A DNA stretch of 63,276 bases, taken from contig JAFUFK010000004.1 in assembly GCA_017469925.1 (NCBI GenBank), forward strand, positions 1-63,276. Reading direction: 5' to 3'. Under the pieces are notes generated by a model. It had not been told where the DNA came from and did no database searches. It saw only the letters and a list, made by a program, of their open reading frames with translations. The stretch comes from Bacteroidaceae bacterium (GTDB taxonomy: Bacteria > Bacteroidota > Bacteroidia > Bacteroidales > Bacteroidaceae). A program made the position numbers and the translations under genes. This document shows positions 29,228 through 36,803 of this stretch, one piece after another (position 1 is the stretch's first letter; every line of letters begins with the position of its first letter).

Positions 29228-32038
29228 TCAGGCAGGTTTAATTACGATGTTGATAATGCGACCGGGCACGACGATGGTCTTCACCACCTGCTGCCCTTCG
29301 AGGTACTTCTGCGACTCGGGTGCGGCCAGTGCGGCGCGCTCCACCTCGTCCTTCTGCATGTCGGCGGGCAACTCCAGCGTGAAGCGCACCTTGCCGTTGA
29401 ACTGCACGGGCATCTTCAGGGTCGATTCCACGAGGAAACGCTCGTCGAACTGCGGCCACGGGGCATCGCACACGGACCCCCTGTCCCCCTTTTGGGGGAA
29501 CTTTTGGCCCAGGGCCTCCCACAGTTCTTCGGCGATGTGGGGACAGAATGGGGCTATCAGGGCCACCATCGGCTCCAGTATCTTGCGGCTGCGGCAATGC
29601 TGCTGACCCAGTTCGTTCGTAGCCACCATGAAGGCCGACACCGACGTGTTGTAGCTGAACTCCTCGATGTCCGCACTCACCTTCTTGATGAGCGTATGCA
29701 GCGACTTCAGGTTCTCACCCGTCGGGTCGCTGTCATCGACCTGCAGGTCGCCCTCCTTGCTCCAGAACAGGTTCCAGAACTTGCGCAGGAAGCGGTGGCA
29801 GCCGTCGATGCCGTTCGTGTCCCAGGGCTTCGACTGCTCCACGGGACCCAGGAACATCTCGTACAGGCGCAGCGTGTCGGCGCCGAAGTCCTCCACGATG
29901 TTGTCGGGGTTGACGACGTTGAACATCGATTTCGACATCTTCTCGATGGCCCAGCCGCAGACGTACTTGCCATCCTCCAGCACGAACTCTGCCGTCTCGT
30001 ACTCGGGTCGCCAGGCCTTGAAAGCCTCGATGTCCAAGACGTCGTTCTTCACGATGTTCACATCCACGTGGATGGGCGTCGTCTCGTACTGGTCCTTCAG
30101 GCCCAGGCTGACGAAGGTATTCGTGTCCTTGATGCGATAGACGAAGTTCGAGCGGCCCTGTATCATGCCCTGGTTGATGAGTTTCTGGAAGGGCTCTTCC
30201 TGGCAACTTACGCCCAGGTCGTAGAGGAACTTGTTCCAGAATCGGCTGTAGATGAGATGGCCCGTGGCATGCTCCGAACCGCCAACGTAGAGATCGACGT
30301 TCTGCCAGTACTCGTCGGCTTCGCGGCCCACCAGTGCCTTCGGGTTGTGGGGGTCCATGTAGCGCAGGTAGTAAGCCGAACTGCCGGCAAAGCCCGGCAT
30401 CGTGTAGAGTTCGATGGGGAAGACGGTCTCCTCGTCGATGAGCGCCTTATCCACCACCTTGCGGTTCACCTCGTCCCAGGCCCAAATCTGGGCGTTGCCC
30501 AAGGGAGGTTCGCCCGTGGCCGTAGGCAGGAAGTTCTCTACCTGCGGCAGTTCCAGCGGCAGGCACTCTTCGGGAATCATCGTCGGGATGCCCCGCTTGT
30601 AATAGACGGGGAAGGGCTCGCCCCAGTAGCGCTGGCGGCTGAAGATGGCGTCGCGCAGTCGGTAGTTGACCTTCACGCGGCCCAGCCCCTTCTCGCTGAC
30701 GTAGCGCTTCGTGGCCTCGATGGCCTCCTTCACGGTCAGGCCGTTCAGTACGAGACCCGAGCCAGACGGCTGTCGTGGCGAGTTGATGACGATACCCTCC
30801 TTGGCATCGTAGCTCTCCTCCGAGACGTCGGCACCCTCTATCAGGGGGATGATGGGCAGTCCGAAGTGGCGGGCAAAGGCATAGTCGCGCGAGTCGTGGG
30901 CAGGCACGGCCATGATGGCGCCCGTGCCGTATCCGGCCAGTACGTAGTCGCTAATCCAGATGGGCACGTCCTCGCCCGTCAGGGGGTTCACAGCATACGA
31001 ACCGGAGAAGACGCCCGTCACGCGCTTATCGATCATGCGCTCGCGCTCGGTGCGGGCCTTCACCTGCTGAAGGTAAGCCTCCACCTCGGCCTTCTGGCCC
31101 TCGGTGGTCACGCGCTCCACCAGTTCGCTTTCGGGAGCCAGCACCATGAAGGTGACGCCAAACATCGTGTCGGCCCGGGTGGTAAATATCGTAAATTCAT
31201 CGGATTTTCCGGAAATCCTGAACCTCACCTCGGCACCCTCCGAGCGGCCAATCCAGTTGCGCTGGGTCTCCTTGATGCTCTCGCTCCACTGGATGGTGTC
31301 GAGTCCGTCGAGCAGGCGCTGGCTGTAGGCACTCACTCTGAGACACCACTGGCGCATCTTCTTCTGCTCCACGGGGTAGCCGCCGCGCACGCTGACGCCA
31401 TCGACCACCTCGTCGTTGGCCAGCACCGTGCCCAACTGGGGACACCAGTTGACCATCGTCTCGCCCAGGTATGCAATGCGGTACTGCATGAGCAGGTCGC
31501 TCTGCTCCCGTTCGTCGGAAGGCCACCGACCTTCGGCTTTCAGTCGCTCTATCAGTTTCGCGATGGGCTGTGCCTTCTGGAGTTCCTCGTCGAAGTAGGA
31601 GTTGAACATCTGCTGGAAGGCCCACTGCGTCCAGTGGTAGTAGTCGGGCGTGCAGGTACGCACCTCGCGGCTCCAGTCGAACGAGAATCCTATCTTGTCC
31701 AGCTGCTCACGATAGCGGTCGATGTTCTGGAAGGTAGTCTTCTCGGGGTGCTGACCCGTCTGTATGGCATACTGTTCGGCGGGCAGTCCGTAGGAGTCGT
31801 AGCCCATGGGGTTGAGTACGTTGAAGCCCTGCTGGCGCTTGAAGCGGGCATAGATGTCGCTGGCGATGTAGCCGAGCGGATGGCCCACATGGAGTCCGGC
31901 ACCCGAGGGGTAGGGGAACATGTTGAGGACATAGAACTTCTGCTTCGTCTCGTCCTCGCGGACGCGATACGTCTCGTCGGCCACCCAGCGTTGGTGCCAC
32001 TTCTTTTCGATTTCTCTGAAATTGTATTCTTTAGCCAT
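29228..32038 (-). CDS. leuS: Leucyl-tRNA synthetase
   Basis: 936 aa class I synthetase. The HIGH motif appears as [12 protein letters not shown] near residue 45 and KMSKS as [15 protein letters not shown] near residue 697; the editing (CP1) domain contains [14 protein letters not shown]. Near residues 846-855 the anticodon-binding part reads [19 protein letters not shown], where KFPQKGDR looks like an extra piece encoded by a GC-rich palindrome (see separate entry). First gene of the leuS-yitT-yitT-rdgB-porZ run; a -7 element is at 32077-32084. Confidence 0.97.
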   Translation of the reverse strand: MAKEYNFREIEKKWHQRWVADETYRVREDETKQKFYVLNMFPYPSGAGLHVGHPLGYIASDIYARFKRQQGFNVLNPMGYDSYGLPAEQYAIQTGQHPEKTTFQNIDRYREQLDKIGFSFDWSREVRTCTPDYYHWTQWAFQQMFNSYFDEELQKAQPIAKLIERLKAEGRWPSDEREQSDLLMQYRIAYLGETMVNWCPQLGTVLANDEVVDGVSVRGGYPVEQKKMRQWCLRVSAYSQRLLDGLDTIQWSESIKETQRNWIGRSEGAEVRFRISGKSDEFTIFTTRADTMFGVTFMVLAPESELVERVTTEGQKAEVEAYLQQVKARTERERMIDKRVTGVFSGSYAVNPLTGEDVPIWISDYVLAGYGTGAIMAVPAHDSRDYAFARHFGLPIIPLIEGADVSEESYDAKEGIVINSPRQPSGSGLVLNGLTVKEAIEATKRYVSEKGLGRVKVNYRLRDAIFSRQRYWGEPFPVYYKRGIPTMIPEECLPLELPQVENFLPTATGEPPLGNAQIWAWDEVNRKVVDKALIDEETVFPIELYTMPGFAGSSAYYLRYMDPHNPKALVGREADEYWQNVDLYVGGSEHATGHLIYSRFWNKFLYDLGVSCQEEPFQKLINQGMIQGRSNFVYRIKDTNTFVSLGLKDQYETTPIHVDVNIVKNDVLDIEAFKAWRPEYETAEFVLEDGKYVCGWAIEKMSKSMFNVVNPDNIVEDFGADTLRLYEMFLGPVEQSKPWDTNGIDGCHRFLRKFWNLFWSKEGDLQVDDSDPTGENLKSLHTLIKKVSADIEEFSYNTSVSAFMVATNELGQQHCRSRKILEPMVALIAPFCPHIAEELWEALGQKFPQKGDRGSVCDAPWPQFDERFLVESTLKMPVQFNGKVRFTLELPADMQKDEVERAALAAPESQKYLEGQQVVKTIVVPGRIINIVIKPA
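29474..29501. repeat. GC-rich REP-like palindrome inside leuS
   Basis: Plus strand GGACCCCCTGTCCCCC, then TTTTGGGGGAAC; hairpin CCCCC/GGGGG with a preceding CCCCCTGT arm. It closely resembles the intergenic copy at 41896-41923 and is in frame in leuS, adding about eight residues. Confidence 0.7.
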
Positions 32039-32076
32039 TTTCTCTATATATACCTATATATATTATAATTCGACGG

Positions 32077-32084
32077 CAAAGATA
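32077..32084 (-). promoter_or_regulatory. -7 element of the leuS operon
   Basis: TATCTTTG on the minus strand, about 40 bases before the leuS ATG. No standard -33 TTTG was seen. Confidence 0.6.
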
Positions 32085-32095
32085 CAATTTAATTT

Positions 32096-32338
32096 TCAAT
32101 TTCGCACAGGTTCGCCCAGGAATTCGTAGATTATCTTCACCTGCATCGGTGTGAAGTCGTGCTGACAGTCGCGGTAGCTGGCGGCCGTCAGGCGGTCGTA
32201 GAGTTGGCGGTCGGACTTTATCCAGCGCATCAGCCGGCGCCGAGCCACGTCGGGCGATACGCTCTCGGGGAAGAAGAGCAAGGCCAGTTGGGCCTTGCCG
32301 CATCCATTGATTACAGATTTAGGGGGGAGTTGTTGCAT
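32096..32338 (-). CDS. Small DUF4248-like protein
   Basis: 80 aa. ELLFFPESVSPDVARRRLMR-like core (here LALLFFPESVSPDVARRRL followed by MRWIKSDRQLYDRL) and a final FTPMQVKIIYEFLGEP match the DUF4248 family, small helical proteins of Bacteroidales often near HU-like and smalltalk genes. Function unknown; the helical, basic composition would suit DNA or protein binding. It follows the 47-residue gene on the same strand, 81 bases downstream. The gene's own stop is 57 bases from leuS. Confidence 0.75.
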   Translation of the reverse strand: MQQLPPKSVINGCGKAQLALLFFPESVSPDVARRRLMRWIKSDRQLYDRLTAASYRDCQHDFTPMQVKIIYEFLGEPVRN

Positions 32339-32419
32339 CGTGGCTTTGATGATTAAGGGAATTTAGGACTTCTTCTGCCAGTCTGTGGTGGGGCGGGGGC
32401 GGGGGCCTCCGCCCGCGGG

Positions 32420-32563
32420 TCAGGCAATGGCCATGGCGGCCAGCACCACCATGCAGGCCAGGCTGACGCCTGCAAATTCCATCAGTTCGTTCATGCGTTC
32501 TGCCATTTCGGTCTGCTCGTGCATCACGCGGTTATTGGTCATGAGTCGGATAAGCTTTTCCAT
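32420..32563 (-). CDS. 47-residue small membrane protein
   Basis: Short ORF MEKLIRLMTNNRVMHEQTEM, then AERMNELMEFAGVSLACMVV and LAAMAIA, stop TGA at 32420-32422. The N-terminal half is an amphipathic charged helix; the C-terminal half is one hydrophobic transmembrane segment, ending almost at the membrane. It lies between the S24 repressor and the DUF4248 gene on the same strand with an AT-rich leader before ATG 32561-32563. No known family was recognised. Its position suggests the three genes act together, but that is inference. Confidence 0.65.
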   Translation of the reverse strand: MEKLIRLMTNNRVMHEQTEMAERMNELMEFAGVSLACMVVLAAMAIA

Positions 32564-32626
32564 AGTGATTGGGGGTTTAGGGTTAGTTTTTCAGGGGGGG
32601 GATAGGGAGTGATAGGGTAGGGCGAC

Positions 32627-33268
32627 TTAGAACTCTCGGATCAGCACCACGGCCTTATAGACGGCGGAAATCTGCTCTTTCAGAATCTGGAAGGGGTCGT
32701 ACGAGGGGTTGTCGCTGTAGAGGGTCAGATAGGGGTCGGCACCGTTGACGCCCTTGATGCGCTTCAGCATGCGCTCGTTGTCGCGGGTGAAGATGAGGTA
32801 GATGTCGTTGGGACGTATGCGCGCCATGCTGTCGAGGCGGCGGATGCCCACGATGTCGCCCGACTGGATGGTGGGGTCCATCGAGTTGCCCACGACGGGG
32901 AAGTAGGCATCGACCTCGATGCCGGGTATCATGATGCGCTCGGTCGATACGTCCTCGTCGCCCATCTCCAGTTGGCCGGCACTGGCCGGCATGCGGCTGT
33001 AGTAGGGCTGGCCGACGAAGGCGGCGGGCGTCTCGTCGTAGTACGACTCCTGGTAGCCGCGGCGGGGGTACTCCTCCTTGCCGGTGAGCCAGTCGAACGA
33101 CACCTCGGGCAGTGCGCGGCATATCTTGGCCATGCCGCCCTCGGGGATTTGGTTCTGCGCCATCCAGTTGGCGATGGTGGGCTGCGTCGTGCCGATGAGC
33201 GAGGCAAATTCGCGCTGCGTGCCGCCGAATTCGCGAATCAGGGTCTTCAGTTTTTCTCTTGCGTCCAT
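32627..33268 (-). CDS. LexA/CI-like repressor: HTH plus S24 peptidase domain
   Basis: 213 aa from ATG 33268. Residues 1-55 are an XRE-type helix-turn-helix (TQREFASLIGTTQPTIANWM). Residues about 120-213 are a S24 self-cleavage domain: VVGNSMDPTIQSGDIVGIRR has the nucleophile Ser129, and ERMLKRIKGV has the general base Lys169. The scissile Ala-Gly pair A97-G98 (PASAGQLE) is present, so RecA-type autocleavage is possible. Such proteins are phage repressors or SOS-like regulators; no phage genes are nearby. Its promoter region has a direct repeat fitting autoregulation. Confidence 0.9.
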   Translation of the reverse strand: MDAREKLKTLIREFGGTQREFASLIGTTQPTIANWMAQNQIPEGGMAKICRALPEVSFDWLTGKEEYPRRGYQESYYDETPAAFVGQPYYSRMPASAGQLEMGDEDVSTERIMIPGIEVDAYFPVVGNSMDPTIQSGDIVGIRRLDSMARIRPNDIYLIFTRDNERMLKRIKGVNGADPYLTLYSDNPSYDPFQILKEQISAVYKAVVLIREF

Positions 33269-33301
33269 CACTTTTTTGATACGTTTATTTGTTTTCTGAT
33301 G

Positions 33302-33341
33302 CAAAGTTATCAAATATTTTATTACCCACCAAATATTTTAT
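33302..33341 (-). promoter_or_regulatory. Repressor promoter with operator-like direct repeat
   Basis: Minus-strand -33 TTTG at 33333-33330 and -7 TAACTTTG at 33309-33302, spacer 20. The plus-strand word CAAATATTTTAT occurs at 33311-33322 and 33330-33341, 19 bases apart, one copy in the spacer and one over the -33. Binding there would block the promoter, fitting autorepression. Confidence 0.75.
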
Positions 33342-33458
33342 CAATTATTTTATATTTTTATCGAAAATTTATTGTTTCGCCTTATATTATATAAAAGGAA
33401 CGGGCGGGCGCGCGTAAGGACATAGAAATGCCTATGCTAATTCCTGGCCCCGGGGAAC

Positions 33459-33480
33459 CTTCTCCCTAATGGGAGAGGAG
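33459..33480. repeat. REP-like palindrome
   Basis: CTTCTCCCTAATGGGAGAGG: short inverted arms TCTCCC and GGGAGA around TAAT, resembling in build the GC-rich palindromes elsewhere in the window. Confidence 0.45.
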
Positions 33481-33545
33481 CGTAGATGTGGCAGTTTGTC
33501 AAGAATTTTCAAGACCCTTTTTAAGAATACCTAAACCCTATCGCT

Positions 33546-33635
33546 GCATCATTACGTCCTTACACGTGCAACAATAGTAAAGATGCAGCTGTAACTTCCT
33601 GGTCTTACACGTGTATCTTTAGTAAAGATGCAAAC
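33546..33635. repeat. Alternating units with 45-base period (about 2 x 22.5)
   Basis: CTTACACGTG occurs at 33559 and 33604, and TAGTAAAGATGCA at 33576 and 33621, both 45 bases apart. Subunits begin with G[CT]A[AT]C-like words at intervals of 22 and 23, so the period can be read as alternating half-units. No ORF is implied. Confidence 0.7.
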
Positions 33636-33847
33636 CTATCTTCCTGACCCATAACGAAAATTTCCGTTCCTTTCTGATAAACAGTGCGTTACACATGGTT
33701 TGGGGCATACCCCCTGGCCGGGCTCTCCTCCTTGGATTAATTCCTTTGAAGATGTAAATATTTTTCTTCACCTTTTTCACCTAACCTCCCTATAGCGTGG
33801 GAAGGTTGTGCAAACCGAGAGTAGAGCCAAACTTCGCTAAAAACAGA

Positions 33848-33886
33848 TGAGGATGTGGCTCAAAATAGACACATCCTCACTTCGGT
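33848..33886 (-). terminator. Terminator of the leucine-rich-repeat gene
   Basis: Perfect 10-bp stem TGAGGATGTG (33848-33857) and CACATCCTCA (33870-33879). Read on the minus strand it follows the LRR gene stop and is followed by TCTGTTTTTAG. Confidence 0.8.
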
Positions 33887-33900
33887 AGCAAGCTAAAAGT

Positions 33901-35274
33901 TTATTTTACAACTATCTTTTTGCCGTTCTTGACATAAATGCCTTGTTTTTTAGGCATTACCTTATGTCCCATCAGGTCATAGTATGGGCCGTCATCGTCC
34001 TTGGCGGTAGCAAGGGCCGTACTGATTCCTGTTATTTGATCATCCTCTAATATCTCTTTGAAGATATTCCAGCCGTCAGCTGCTTCATAACTCGCCTTGC
34101 AACCAGGCTGGACATGAAGAGTGGCAGTGCAGACAGGATACTGCTCCCCATTCTCATCCGCCTCATAGCGCATGGCAAATGTCCCCTGGTCTATTGTTTG
34201 TGGCGTTGTAGAGTAAGCATAGACATCCGTCAGACTATTACAGCCAGAGAATGCCGAACGTTGTATTTCTGATATTTTTTCGCCCAAGACAACTGTCTTT
34301 AAATCGCTGCAATTCATAAATGCACTTTCTCCTATTATAATGGATTGCTGAGAAGATGGAGCGTACCTTTTCGCATAAGAAGGCGCAGCAGACGATGGTT
34401 GGACTCCGATAGTAACAGATGCTAAGGCTGAGTATGCAAACGCATATTCCCCTATAAATGTCAATGTCGAAGGCAAGGATATTGAAGTCAGCTTGCTATC
34501 TTCAAAGCATCCGTCAAGTATTACCTCAATACCTTCAGGAATAACCGTATCCGCTTTTGCCGCAGGGAAATACAGCAATGTCTTCATGTCTTTTGTGACA
34601 AGAATTCCATCAACATCAGCGTAGGTTTCATTGGCCTCATCTACCTTTACCTCTGCCAATAACTCACAGCCATTAAAGATGTTCGCATAAAGATCATCCT
34701 CCTCTATCAAATCGCCATATTCATCAATCCTGTCCTCGTTTCCAAGGAATGCCACGTTTTTAGGTAAAAAAATAGTTGTGAGTTTCGTCTGCTCAAATGC
34801 CTGTTCACCTATGCGGACAAGTGATTGGGGCAATACGATTGTAGATATTGGACACTGAGCAAAAACTTCTTCACCGATGAATGTAAGTCCTTCGGGAAGT
34901 GTCACGGATGTCAATTCCTCGCACCCGAAAAATGCTTTCTCGTCTATTCGCGTGATGCCAGATGGTACTACTACAGATGAAATCTTGTTCTCACGAAAAG
35001 CCTCTTCTCCTACAGCGATAACGGTATAGTCATCCAGAATGGAAGGGATTAAAATAGCGCCTGTAGTATTTTCATCAATGGCAGGTATTCCATTCGTATC
35101 TCCCCATGAATCCACCTCTACGCCACCGACATAACAGGTTTTGTTGACTTCGCTTATTATGGTATAGGTCCATTCTAATCCATCCACGGTCTGCTTCCTG
35201 ACATCCCCATCGGATGCTGAAGCTAAGCCGCAATAAATTGAGGCCATAAAAATAAAATACAGTTTTTTCATCAT
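33901..35274 (-). CDS. BspA-like leucine-rich-repeat surface protein
   Basis: 457 aa. Signal peptide MMKKLYFIFMASIYCGLASA, then about a dozen LRR_5 repeats of roughly 23 residues built on patterns such as ITRIDEKAFFGCEELTSVTL, FIGEEVFAQCPISTIVLPQS and IGESAFMNCSDLKTVVLGEK. The C-terminus YYDLMGHKVMPKKQGIYVKN is a Prevotella-type sorting tail. Such proteins are secreted adhesin-like molecules. Codon use appears less GC-rich than in its neighbours, a possible sign of later acquisition. Two adjacent ATGs exist; the first (35272-35274) was used. Confidence 0.9.
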   Translation of the reverse strand: MMKKLYFIFMASIYCGLASASDGDVRKQTVDGLEWTYTIISEVNKTCYVGGVEVDSWGDTNGIPAIDENTTGAILIPSILDDYTVIAVGEEAFRENKISSVVVPSGITRIDEKAFFGCEELTSVTLPEGLTFIGEEVFAQCPISTIVLPQSLVRIGEQAFEQTKLTTIFLPKNVAFLGNEDRIDEYGDLIEEDDLYANIFNGCELLAEVKVDEANETYADVDGILVTKDMKTLLYFPAAKADTVIPEGIEVILDGCFEDSKLTSISLPSTLTFIGEYAFAYSALASVTIGVQPSSAAPSYAKRYAPSSQQSIIIGESAFMNCSDLKTVVLGEKISEIQRSAFSGCNSLTDVYAYSTTPQTIDQGTFAMRYEADENGEQYPVCTATLHVQPGCKASYEAADGWNIFKEILEDDQITGISTALATAKDDDGPYYDLMGHKVMPKKQGIYVKNGKKIVVK

Positions 35275-35380
35275 TACTTTAATCTTGATATACAAAGTTT
35301 GCGGGGCAAATTTACACATTTTCACTCAATTACAAGCACTTTCCACCTTAAAAAGTAAAAAAGTAGGGAGGAATCGTACC

Positions 35381-35410
35381 AAATCCGGTCAAATCCGGTC
35401 AAATCCGGTC
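35381..35410. repeat. Three perfect 10-bp direct repeats
   Basis: AAATCCGGTC three times in a row (35381, 35391, 35401). The array ends 21 bases before the -7 of the HU-like gene, so it overlaps the place of the missing -33 element. A 10-bp pitch puts all copies on one face of DNA. Confidence 0.92.
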
Positions 35411-35431
35411 AACCGTATGGCGCACTTGTCG

Positions 35432-35439
35432 TAACTTTG
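35432..35439 (+). promoter_or_regulatory. -7 element of the HU-like gene
   Basis: TAACTTTG, 96 bases before the chosen start. No TTTG at the -33 distance; the 10-bp repeats occupy that region. Confidence 0.6.
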
Positions 35440-35535
35440 CATCGTGATTCAGAAATGAACACATCGTCAGAGGCCAATGACACCAGAGAACAAAAACAAA
35501 AAAGTATTAATCATCTAAAAAAACGAAAACGAATT

Positions 35536-36069
35536 ATGATCGACTACAGTTTGGGTTTGCGCAGCAGCAACCCTGGAGAAGAAAACAGTGAGAAGAAAGT
35601 GTATGCCTTTGCCCAGGCACGCGAAGTACTAACCCTGAAGGCGCTGGCACGCCACATCAGCAGCCACGGCTCGCCCTTCACCCGCGACATCACCACCGGC
35701 GTATTGCTGAAGGCCGTCGATTGCATCCGAGAGGAACTGCTGGAGGGTAAGAAGGTGCAGCTGGGCGACCTGGGAGCCTTCTACCTGACGCTGAGCAGCG
35801 AGGGTGCGGAGGACGCCGAGAAGTTCAACCCCGCCGTGAACATCACCCGAGTGAACGTGCGCTGGGAACAGGGTGAGGAGTTTGGCAACCTCATCAGCGA
35901 AGCCACCTTCAACCTCGTAGAGACCCGCAAGGAGCAACGTGAGGCCCGCAAGCAACTGAAGGCTGCCCTGAACGAAGAGATGGGCCAGACCAACAGTGGC
36001 GACGACAACGGCGGCGGCTCCTCGCAAGACGGCTCGGGCACCGGCGACCCCGGAGATGTGACTCCGTAA
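35536..36069 (+). CDS. HU-like DNA-binding protein with acidic Gly/Ser-rich tail
   Basis: 177 aa from ATG 35536, chosen because MIDYSLGLRSSNPG is the usual beginning of this Bacteroidales HU-like group and an A-rich leader precedes it; an earlier in-frame ATG is at 35455. The HU fold covers residues about 20-125 (ALARHISSHGSPFTRDITT, LLEGKKVQLGDLGAFYLTLS). The last about 30 residues are a low-complexity Gly/Ser/Asp tail. HU-like proteins bend DNA. Immediately followed by the smalltalk gene. Confidence 0.88.
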   Translation: MIDYSLGLRSSNPGEENSEKKVYAFAQAREVLTLKALARHISSHGSPFTRDITTGVLLKAVDCIREELLEGKKVQLGDLGAFYLTLSSEGAEDAEKFNPAVNITRVNVRWEQGEEFGNLISEATFNLVETRKEQREARKQLKAALNEEMGQTNSGDDNGGGSSQDGSGTGDPGDVTP

Positions 36070-36102
36070 CTTTAAAATCGTTGAACTTAACTAAATCCCA
36101 TT

Positions 36103-36207
36103 ATGAAAAAGTCATCAAAGAAAAAGTTGGGCCAGTTCCTGTTGCAGCTCCTCTCTGCACTGGTGGCAGCACTGACGGCCGGTACCTCGGTTAGCTCGTG
36201 CATGTAA
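36103..36207 (+). CDS. Smalltalk protein
   Basis: 34-residue peptide beginning MKKSSKKKLGQFLLQLLSAL and ending VAALTAGTSVSSCM, stop TAA. A lysine-rich start, one hydrophobic segment and the terminal SSC-like end are the known features of the smalltalk family, tiny proteins usually encoded after an HU-like gene in Bacteroidales. Function unknown; the Cys may be acylated or exposed. A terminator follows. Confidence 0.82.
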   Translation: MKKSSKKKLGQFLLQLLSALVAALTAGTSVSSCM

Positions 36208-36232
36208 AAAGAAGAAGAAACGTAAACTGGCG

Positions 36233-36271
36233 ACCCCTCCCCCCTTCGATAGAAGTGCGGGAGGGGTTTTT
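36233..36271 (+). terminator. Terminator after the smalltalk gene
   Basis: Stem ACCCCTCCC (36233-36241) and GGGAGGGGT (36259-36267), followed by TTTT. Confidence 0.85.
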
Positions 36272-36281
36272 GGTGCCAAAG

Positions 36282-36313
36282 TTTGGTGGAGAACGGAAAA
36301 AGTGGTATTTTTG
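36282..36313 (+). promoter_or_regulatory. Promoter of the lipoprotein-miaB unit
   Basis: TTTG at 36282-36285, TATTTTTG at 36306-36313, spacer 20 bases; full consensus match, 28 bases before the first ATG. Confidence 0.8.
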
Positions 36314-36341
36314 CAGGCAGAGAACCATATAAACCCGAAAA

Positions 36342-36803
36342 ATGATGAAGAAATATACGTTCTTCCGCTGGAGTTGTGCCCTTGCGACGTTGCTCTTGGG
36401 CATGACCCTGCCGACTGCGTGTGGCGACGACGACCCGCCATCGCCACCCACCGAAGTGGCACGCATCGCGTACTACGTAAAGGGTGTCGTGACCGACCTG
36501 GAGGGACAACCCCTACAGGGCATCGACATGAAGGTGATGGAGGACTTCCAGAACCAATTCGGCTACCAACTGCTCAGTTCGCCCGTACAAACGAACGAGG
36601 CAGGGGAATACCAGACGGAAGTAGTGAACGACGCCACCATCCACGACGGACTGGTGCTCGTGGCCGAAGACCCTAAGGGCATCTACCTGCCCGACACCCT
36701 GGACCTGACCGGACTGCAGAGGGTGCAGGTGAACATTGGCGACGACTTCCGCGACCAGGGTCGCTGGGAACTGACGGGTAACGTACGACTGCGCACGAAA
36801 TGA
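36342..36803 (+). CDS. Putative lipoprotein of the radical-SAM-associated type
   Basis: 153 aa. Lipoprotein signal peptide ending LGMTLPTAC, with GDDDPP directly after the Cys, an acidic stretch like Bacteroidota surface-export signals. The mature part is one Ig-like/peptidase-associated domain: VKGVVTDLEGQPLQGIDMKV, TNEAGEYQTEVVNDATIHD. Similar proteins are annotated as radical-SAM-associated lipoproteins in Bacteroides. Here the radical SAM neighbour is miaB, whose ATG overlaps the stop (ATGA), so the neighbour is probably coincidental rather than a partner. Confidence 0.75.
   Translation: MMKKYTFFRWSCALATLLLGMTLPTACGDDDPPSPPTEVARIAYYVKGVVTDLEGQPLQGIDMKVMEDFQNQFGYQLLSSPVQTNEAGEYQTEVVNDATIHDGLVLVAEDPKGIYLPDTLDLTGLQRVQVNIGDDFRDQGRWELTGNVRLRTK

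Larger units (their letters stand above)
33269..33900. other. 632-base non-coding region
   Basis: Contains, in order: the repressor promoter with repeated CAAATATTTTAT words (33302-33341), an AT-rich stretch, a GC-rich segment near 33404-33416, a REP-like palindrome (33459-33480), repeated 45-base units (33546-33635), further unremarkable sequence and a minus-strand terminator (33848-33886). No coding ORF or recognisable RNA gene was found. Confidence 0.7.

Noticed and set aside
27385-29241. Plus-strand open frame of 618 codons opposite the two YitT genes
   Set aside because: Same reason: the minus-strand frames have clear membrane segments and DUF2179 motifs.
29141-32068. Plus-strand open frame of 975 codons opposite leuS
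   Set aside because: Pure antisense shadow of leuS caused by GC-rich codons; no family features.
32627-36207. Prophage or integrative element
   Set aside because: Only a repressor and small accessory genes are present; no integrase, terminase, structural or mobilisation genes and no flanking att-like repeats were found.
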